DNA of 64,000 nucleotides from Pseudohongiella sp. Its GTDB lineage: Bacteria > Pseudomonadota > Gammaproteobacteria > Pseudomonadales > Pseudohongiellaceae. The position numbers were made by a program, and so were the translations under genes. The notes under the pieces are model-generated. The model searched no databases, was not told the origin of the DNA, and worked only from the letters and a program-made list of their open reading frames with translations. This document shows, piece after piece, positions 59,401 to 64,000 of the stretch. Position 1 is the stretch's first letter. Each line of letters starts with the position of its first letter. The DNA is taken from the NCBI RefSeq assembly GCF_011050365.1, contig NZ_DRFV01000017.1:236007-300006 (forward strand), read 5' to 3'.

Positions 59401-60069
59401 CTACTTGGACGCTTTCTGTGGAGCCGTAAAGGCTTCCTTCAGGTCCAGGATTTCACCTTTGAAAATCCAGACCTTCACGCCAATAATCCCGTATGTTGTG
59501 GCTGCTTCGGACGCCGCATAATCGATATCCGCACGCAGGGTATGCAAAGGTACTCGTCCTTCGCGGTACCACTCACTACGCGCGATTTCTGCACCACCAA
59601 GACGACCACCGACCTGTATTCTGATGCCTTCCGCGCCCTGGCGCATGGCGTTCTGTACCGCGCGCTTCATGGCACGTCGGAACATCACACGACGCTCGAG
59701 CTGCTGAGCGACACTGTCCGCTACCAGCTGTGCATCCAGATCAGGCTTTCGAATCTCTTCGATGTTGATGTGAACAGGAACACCCATTTTTTTGATCAGG
59801 GTATTGCGCAGCTTCTCGACGTCTTCACCCTTCTTGCCAATCACAATGCCTGGACGGGCAGTGTGAATGGTAATACGGGCTGTCTGCGCCGGACGTTCGA
59901 TCTCAATCCGGGATACAGATGCACTGGCAAGCTGCTTGCGGATGTAAGCACGAACCTGCAAGTCTACCAGCAAATGCTCAGCATAATTTCGACCTTCAGC
60001 AAACCATACTGAAGTGTGTTTTTTAACTATACCAAGCCGAATTCCGGTTGGATGTACTTTCTGACCCAT
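59401..60069 (-). CDS. rpsC: 30S ribosomal protein S3
   Basis: 222 aa. [20 protein letters not shown] start, the KH domain with [13 protein letters not shown] (~residues 60-75), and [20 protein letters not shown]. It lines the mRNA entry channel. 9 bases after rplV. Confidence 0.98.
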   Translation of the reverse strand: MGQKVHPTGIRLGIVKKHTSVWFAEGRNYAEHLLVDLQVRAYIRKQLASASVSRIEIERPAQTARITIHTARPGIVIGKKGEDVEKLRNTLIKKMGVPVHINIEEIRKPDLDAQLVADSVAQQLERRVMFRRAMKRAVQNAMRQGAEGIRIQVGGRLGGAEIARSEWYREGRVPLHTLRADIDYAASEAATTYGIIGVKVWIFKGEILDLKEAFTAPQKASK

Positions 60070-60078
60070 CCTGATCTC

Positions 60079-60411
60079 CTACTTATCGGCTACTTTTACG
60101 GTGATGTGGCAGGTACGCTTGACGATGCGGTCGGCGCGGCCTTTGGCTCGCGGACGAATACGCTTCATGCTCATACCCTCATCTACAAAGATAGTGGAGA
60201 CTTTCAATTCGTCCACATCCGCCCCTTCATTATGCTCAGCATTGGCAATCGCTGAATCCAGCACCTTCTTGATGATCTCCGCACCCTTTTTGGGGCTGAA
60301 GGCCAACAACTGAAGAGCTTCTTCAACTGCCTTGCCTCGAATCTGATCAGCTACCAGCCTTGCCTTCTGGGCAGAGAGCCGAGCGCCGCGCAATCTTGCT
60401 ACAACTTCCAT
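60079..60411 (-). CDS. rplV: 50S ribosomal protein L22
   Basis: 110 aa. [20 protein letters not shown] and the beta-hairpin [20 protein letters not shown], which lines the exit tunnel and is where macrolide-resistance changes occur in other species. 17 bases after rpsS. Confidence 0.98.
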   Translation of the reverse strand: MEVVARLRGARLSAQKARLVADQIRGKAVEEALQLLAFSPKKGAEIIKKVLDSAIANAEHNEGADVDELKVSTIFVDEGMSMKRIRPRAKGRADRIVKRTCHITVKVADK

Positions 60412-60428
60412 CTCATTATCCCCGCTAA

Positions 60429-60704
60429 TCAGCGCTTGGCTTTCTTGTCAGCAACGTGGCCACGGTAGTTCCGTGTCGCCGAGAATTCGCCCAGCTTATG
60501 GCCTACCATGTCTTCGGAAATAGACACGGGCACATGCTGCTGACCATTATGCACGGCGATTGTCAGGCCGAGCATATCCGGAGACACCATTGACCGACGC
60601 GACCATGTCTTGATTGGACGCTTGTCGTTGGCATCGCGCGCTGCCTGCACTTTTTTCATTAAATGAAGGTCTATGAAGGGACCCTTTTTCAGTGAACGTG
60701 GCAC
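60429..60704 (-). CDS. rpsS: 30S ribosomal protein S19
   Basis: 91 aa. [19 protein letters not shown] start and [19 protein letters not shown] near the end. It lies in the head of the 30S subunit with S13. 24 bases after rplB. Confidence 0.98.
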   Translation of the reverse strand: MPRSLKKGPFIDLHLMKKVQAARDANDKRPIKTWSRRSMVSPDMLGLTIAVHNGQQHVPVSISEDMVGHKLGEFSATRNYRGHVADKKAKR

Positions 60705-60728
60705 TTTTATTTCCTCTGTTATCAGGCC

Positions 60729-61559
60729 TTATCGGCTTGCATTTCTGCGGCGTACGATCATGTTAGAGGTACGCTTGTTTGTCCTGGTCTTGTAGCCCTT
60801 GGTAGGCTTGCCCCATGGCGTCACCGGATGACGACCACCGGAGGTACGACCCTCACCACCACCGTGCGGGTGATCTACCGGGTTCATTACCACACCACGA
60901 ACTGTCGGGCGGATACCGCGCCAGCGCGTCGCACCAGCTTTACCCAACGATCGCAGACTGTGCTCGGAATTTGACACTTCACCCAGCGTGGCACGGCAAT
61001 CGGCCAGTACTTTGCGCATTTCGCCAGAGCGCAGACGCAGCGTTGCGTAAGCACCTTCGCGAGCTACCAACTGTGCAGAGCCACCGGCGCTACGTGCAAT
61101 CTGCGCACCCTTACCTGGCTTCAGCTCGACACAATGCACGGTGCTACCCAGTGGAATGTTGCGCAATGGCAGGCAGTTACCTGTCTTGATCGGCGCTTCA
61201 TTACCTGACACCAGGGAATCACCGGCACTGATCTTTGCCGGCGCAATGATGTAGCGACGCTCGCCATCGGCATACAGAAGCAACGCAATATTGGCGGTAC
61301 GATTCGGATCGTACTCCAGGCGCTCTACTGTCGCAGCGATGCCATCCTTGTCGCGACGGAAATCTATAATCCGGTATTTCTGTTTGTGACCACCGCCAGC
61401 GTGACGACGCGTAATACGACCTGCGTTATTACGGCCACCCGTCTTGGACTTGCTTGCCAACAAAGGGGCGTAAGGCTCACCCTTGTGCAGCTCAGGGTTC
61501 ACAATCTTGATGACGAACCTGCGCCCTGGCGAGGTGGGTTTACATTTTACAACTGCCAT
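60729..61559 (-). CDS. rplB: 50S ribosomal protein L2
   Basis: 276 aa. [20 protein letters not shown] start, [20 protein letters not shown], and the peptidyl-transferase-proximal [20 protein letters not shown] with the conserved His. It is needed for subunit joining. 15 bases after rplW. Confidence 0.98.
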   Translation of the reverse strand: MAVVKCKPTSPGRRFVIKIVNPELHKGEPYAPLLASKSKTGGRNNAGRITRRHAGGGHKQKYRIIDFRRDKDGIAATVERLEYDPNRTANIALLLYADGERRYIIAPAKISAGDSLVSGNEAPIKTGNCLPLRNIPLGSTVHCVELKPGKGAQIARSAGGSAQLVAREGAYATLRLRSGEMRKVLADCRATLGEVSNSEHSLRSLGKAGATRWRGIRPTVRGVVMNPVDHPHGGGEGRTSGGRHPVTPWGKPTKGYKTRTNKRTSNMIVRRRNASR

Positions 61560-61574
61560 AACCGCGACCCTTCC

Positions 61575-61874
61575 TTACGCCATTTCCGCAAAGTCGATTT
61601 CCTGACCTTGCGCAAGCTTAACGTAAGCCTTTTTCCAGTTTGATTTTTGTCTCAGTTTACCGCGGGCCGTACGCTTGGTTTTACCCTTTACGTTCAGCAC
61701 CTGAAGCTCTTCAACAGTCACTTTGAACAGTGTCTCGATTGCTTCGCGAATCTCTGGCTTGGTCGCATCATTGGCAACGACAAACGCTACCTGATTGTGA
61801 CCTTCGGCCATGATTGCCGCTTTTTCCGACACATGAGGACCAACAATAATTGAATACAGTCTCTGCTGGTTCAT
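61575..61874 (-). CDS. rplW: 50S ribosomal protein L23
   Basis: 99 aa. [19 protein letters not shown] and [19 protein letters not shown] are typical. It docks trigger factor and SRP at the tunnel exit. The ATG overlaps the rplD stop by 4 bases. Confidence 0.97.
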   Translation of the reverse strand: MNQQRLYSIIVGPHVSEKAAIMAEGHNQVAFVVANDATKPEIREAIETLFKVTVEELQVLNVKGKTKRTARGKLRQKSNWKKAYVKLAQGQEIDFAEMA

Positions 61875-62491
61875 GACAGCATCTCCTCAACTTTTTTGAG
61901 TGCAGGCACAGTCATCATTACTTTTTCGAAACCAATCAGACTGACCGGATCCAGACCCGCAACATCCAGCACATCAACGTTGTGCAGATTGCGCGCTGCG
62001 AGGTAGAGATTCTCTGCCACTTCTTCAGCTACGATCAGCACGTTGTCCAGTGCAAACTCTTTCAGCTTGCTGGCCAGATCCTTGGTTTTATGTGAATCAA
62101 GTGCGAACTGCTCAACAATGATCAGACGATCCTGACGCAGCAGCTCGGACAGGATGCAGCGCATGGCGCCGCGGTACATCTTTCTGTTCAGCTTTTTGCT
62201 GTGATCCTGAGGACGCGCAGCAAATGTGACACCACCGGAGCGCCAGATCGGGCTACGTGTAGTACCGGCACGGGCACGACCGGTGCCTTTCTGGCGCCAT
62301 GGCTTGCGGCCACCGCCTCTGACATCCGAACGGGTTTTCTGCTGCACGGTACCCTGACGAGCGCCTGCCATATAGGTGACAACCGTCTGGTGAACCAATG
62401 CTTCATTGAATTCTTTTCCGAAAGTCTCATCTGATACCGAGACTGTTCCGTTACCGGCCTGGCTACCGGGTTTTGCGAGATTAAGTTCCAT
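61871..62491 (-). CDS. rplD: 50S ribosomal protein L4
   Basis: 206 aa. [20 protein letters not shown], then the tunnel loop [20 protein letters not shown] and [16 protein letters not shown]. In E. coli L4 also represses the S10 operon through its leader; the short rpsJ leader here may not support that. 6 bases after rplC. Confidence 0.98.
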   Translation of the reverse strand: MELNLAKPGSQAGNGTVSVSDETFGKEFNEALVHQTVVTYMAGARQGTVQQKTRSDVRGGGRKPWRQKGTGRARAGTTRSPIWRSGGVTFAARPQDHSKKLNRKMYRGAMRCILSELLRQDRLIIVEQFALDSHKTKDLASKLKEFALDNVLIVAEEVAENLYLAARNLHNVDVLDVAGLDPVSLIGFEKVMMTVPALKKVEEMLS

Positions 62492-62497
62492 CGCTGA

Positions 62498-63151
62498 TTA
62501 CCCCTTGGATCCGGCTGATTTGACAGAAGGACGCACAACTACCCTGGAGCCAGTAGCACCAGGAATTGCACCCTTGACCAGCAACAGATTGTTATCAGTG
62601 TCGACCCGTACCACTTCCAGTGACTGCGTAGTAACGCGCACATCGCCCATGTGTCCGGCCATCTTCTTGCCTTTCCACACGCGACCTGGCGTTTGACACT
62701 GACCAATGGAACCCGGCGCTCTGTGAGACAGCGAGTTACCGTGGGTGGCATCCTGCATACTGAAGTTGTGACGCTTGATGGTACCGGCGAAGCCTTTGCC
62801 TTTGGAGGTGCCAGTGACATCCACCTTCTGGCCCGCTTCGAAGAGGGAAACCGTGATCTCGCCGCCGGCAATGAAGTCGGCAAGCTCTTGCTGGGCAGCG
62901 CGGAATTCCCACAGGCCTTCGCCTGCTTCCGTGCCCGCTTTGGCAAAGTGACCGGCCAGCGAACGGGTAACACGGGACGCTTTGCGCGCACCCACTGTTA
63001 CCTGAACAGCGCTATAGCCATCCACTTCCTCAGTTTTAAGCTGAGTAATTCTGTTGGGGCTGACCTCAACCACTGTTACCGGGATAGACTCTCCGGCCTC
63101 AGTGAATACGCGGGTCATGCCGCTCTTTCGACCGACCAAACCAATCGACAT
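62498..63151 (-). CDS. rplC: 50S ribosomal protein L3
   Basis: 217 aa. It starts [20 protein letters not shown]. The loop [20 protein letters not shown] reaches the peptidyl transferase centre and carries the Gln methylated by PrmB in other species. An unusual 182-base gap with structured sequence separates it from rpsJ. Confidence 0.98.
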   Translation of the reverse strand: MSIGLVGRKSGMTRVFTEAGESIPVTVVEVSPNRITQLKTEEVDGYSAVQVTVGARKASRVTRSLAGHFAKAGTEAGEGLWEFRAAQQELADFIAGGEITVSLFEAGQKVDVTGTSKGKGFAGTIKRHNFSMQDATHGNSLSHRAPGSIGQCQTPGRVWKGKKMAGHMGDVRVTTQSLEVVRVDTDNNLLLVKGAIPGATGSRVVVRPSVKSAGSKG

Positions 63152-63170
63152 TTTTTGAACCTCATCGTGT

Positions 63171-63187
63171 ACGGGGCTTGAACCCGC
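63171..63187 (-). other. tRNA T-arm-like hairpin in the rpsJ-rplC gap
   Basis: On the minus strand GCGGG TTCAAGC CCCGT forms a 5-bp stem (outer pair G-U) with a 7-base loop that fits TTCRANY. A TAGCTCAG, like a tRNA D-arm, lies 59 bases upstream (63239-63246). No pairing D-stem, anticodon arm, matching acceptor or CCA is found, so this is not called a tRNA. It could be a decayed tRNA or a regulatory fold. Positions 63152-63333 hold no other gene. Confidence 0.3.
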
Positions 63188-63333
63188 TATGGCTGCTATC
63201 GCATTACACCATGTTTGCTGTGGGACACTATCTGCCCCCTGAGCTAGCTGTTATCAGTCTTAAATCACTGAACCATTTCTCGCATCAATTTAAACAAACC
63301 GGCCTAACACAAAAATTCTGGAATATTCAGCCC

Positions 63334-63645
63334 TTACCCAAGACTGATCTGCACTTCAACACCTGCCGCCAGATCCAGTTTCATCAGTGCATCCACTGTT
63401 TTTTCTGTTGGCTCTACGATATCCAGGAGACGCTTATGCGTTCTGATTTCATACTGATCGCGCGCATCCTTGTTCACGTGCGGCGATATCAATATGGTGT
63501 AGCGCTCCCTGTTCGTCGGCAAAGGGATGGGGCCACGCACTTGCGCACCTGTCCGCTTGGCAGTATCGACTATTTCCTGAGTAGACTGATCGATCAGCCG
63601 ATGATCAAAGGCTTTAAGCCGGATTCTGATACGCTGACTTTGCAT
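63334..63645 (-). CDS. rpsJ: 30S ribosomal protein S10
   Basis: 103 aa. [19 protein letters not shown] start, [20 protein letters not shown] and [19 protein letters not shown] are conserved. It also acts as NusE in transcription antitermination. First gene of the S10 operon, with its own promoter upstream. Confidence 0.98.
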   Translation of the reverse strand: MQSQRIRIRLKAFDHRLIDQSTQEIVDTAKRTGAQVRGPIPLPTNRERYTILISPHVNKDARDQYEIRTHKRLLDIVEPTEKTVDALMKLDLAAGVEVQISLG

Positions 63646-63736
63646 CTACTCTGCTCTCCAAAAACTTTTTAAATTAATCAGTTACTTCTTGAACCGCCCC
63701 AAAAAACACTTTCGGGACCGGAAAAAAGGAAGCGGA

Positions 63737-63765
63737 ATTCTAAGTCCGAAGCACCCCGGTGTCAA
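63737..63765 (-). promoter_or_regulatory. Sigma-70 promoter of the S10 operon
   Basis: On the minus strand TTGACA (63760-63765) and TAGAAT (63737-63742) are separated by exactly 17 bases, a near-consensus promoter. The start point would lie near 63730, giving a leader of about 85 bases before rpsJ. That is half the ~170-base L4-responsive leader of E. coli. It lies between the tuf terminator and rpsJ. Confidence 0.85.
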
Positions 63766-63815
63766 GCAAAACTCTCAACTATCGGATATTCTTCTGACCT
63801 GCTCTTATTAGCAAA

Positions 63816-63838
63816 AGAGGCGGCCTGAGGCCGCCTCT
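63816..63838 (-). terminator. Rho-independent terminator after tuf
   Basis: A 10-bp stem AGAGGCGGCC (63816-63825) / GGCCGCCTCT (63829-63838) with a TGA loop. On the minus strand it is followed by a short U-run (TTTTGC). It lies 20 bases beyond the tuf stop and isolates tuf from the S10 promoter downstream. Confidence 0.85.
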
Positions 63839-63857
63839 TCGCCCAACGTCTACAAAC

Positions 63858-64000
63858 TTACTCGAGAATCTTCGATACCACGCCAGCGCCTACGGTACGG
63901 CCGCCTTCACGAATCGCGAAACGCAGACCTTCGTCCATCGCAATCGGAGCGATCAGCGTCACCAGGAACTTCAGGTTGTCGCCAGGCATGACCATCTCAA
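63858..64000 (-). CDS. tuf: Elongation factor Tu, C-terminal end
   Basis: The last 47 codons lie in the window; the rest is beyond the right edge. [20 protein letters not shown] and the final [20 protein letters not shown], then E and TAA, are the EF-Tu domain 3 end. EF-Tu delivers aminoacyl-tRNA to the ribosome. Its place before rpsJ matches the str-S10 order, with a terminator and new promoter between. Confidence 0.96.
   Translation of the reverse strand, partial: EMVMPGDNLKFLVTLIAPIAMDEGLRFAIREGGRTVGAGVVSKILE

Noticed and set aside
63164..63246. A tRNA gene in the rpsJ-rplC gap
   Set aside because: A T-arm and a TAGCTCAG are present, but there is no D-stem closure, anticodon stem, acceptor pairing or CCA.

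Overview
The window looks like a chromosomal segment of a Gram-negative gammaproteobacterium. The evidence is the divergent ssb/uvrA pair, the S10-spc-alpha ribosomal order with rpoA and rplQ at its end, a complete type II secretion operon (gspC to gspN), a TonB-dependent receptor and several lipoproteins. Base composition is moderately GC-rich and even. I see no insertion sequences, integrases, phage genes, CRISPR arrays, rRNA or convincing tRNA genes. A marine, free-living heterotroph is a reasonable guess (PQQ dehydrogenase, persulfide dioxygenase, TonB receptor), but the genus cannot be fixed by eye.

Layout. 1-6.1 kb: the start of an RmlD-like reductase, ssb, divergent uvrA, and a convergent lipoprotein quinohemoprotein alcohol dehydrogenase. 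6.2-9.5 kb: a SIMPL-domain protein and the pxpBCA 5-oxoprolinase operon. 9.5-21.1 kb: the type II secretion operon on the minus strand, with coupled genes. 21.2-25.6 kb: a TonB-dependent receptor and a beta-helix lipoprotein on the same strand, separated by a strong hairpin. 25.9-41.4 kb: an accessory stretch of single genes and small pairs. It holds a persulfide dioxygenase-rhodanese fusion, an exported YYPNG-repeat protein, a ModF-like double ATPase with an esterase, an FkbM methyltransferase with a GT2 glycosyltransferase, a class C-type serine hydrolase, a redoxin/cytochrome c/copper-monooxygenase-like fusion with a TetR regulator beside it, a glutaredoxin, a DUF2214 membrane protein, a carboxylesterase, an exported SAM-methyltransferase with an SMI1/KNR4 protein, and a soluble chemoreceptor. 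41.7-47.6 kb: glycerol 3-phosphate metabolism (PlsB-like acyltransferase and glpD, divergent from glpK, a histidine phosphatase and a DUF1499 protein). 47.8-49.5 kb: an LspA-family peptidase and an alanine/serine-glyoxylate aminotransferase. 49.6-64 kb: the ribosomal superoperon on the minus strand, from rplQ back through rpoA, secY and rpsJ to the 3' end of tuf.

How the genes work together. GlpK makes glycerol 3-phosphate, which GlpD oxidises or the PlsB-like enzyme acylates. PxpABC returns 5-oxoproline to glutamate. The type II system exports folded periplasmic proteins; the neighbouring surface-type lipoprotein and the exported hydrolases are possible clients (inference). The ribosomal cluster has a near-consensus promoter in front of rpsJ, a structured leader in front of rpsM, and terminators after tuf and rplQ.

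No intergenic stretch exceeds 300 bases. The points most worth a second look are the redoxin/cytochrome c/PHM-like fusion without redox cysteines, the lipoprotein-hairpin-TonB receptor unit next to the secretion operon, the structured rpsJ-rplC gap with a T-arm-like hairpin, the palindrome between ssb and uvrA, and the exported methyltransferase that may be read from a leaderless mRNA.
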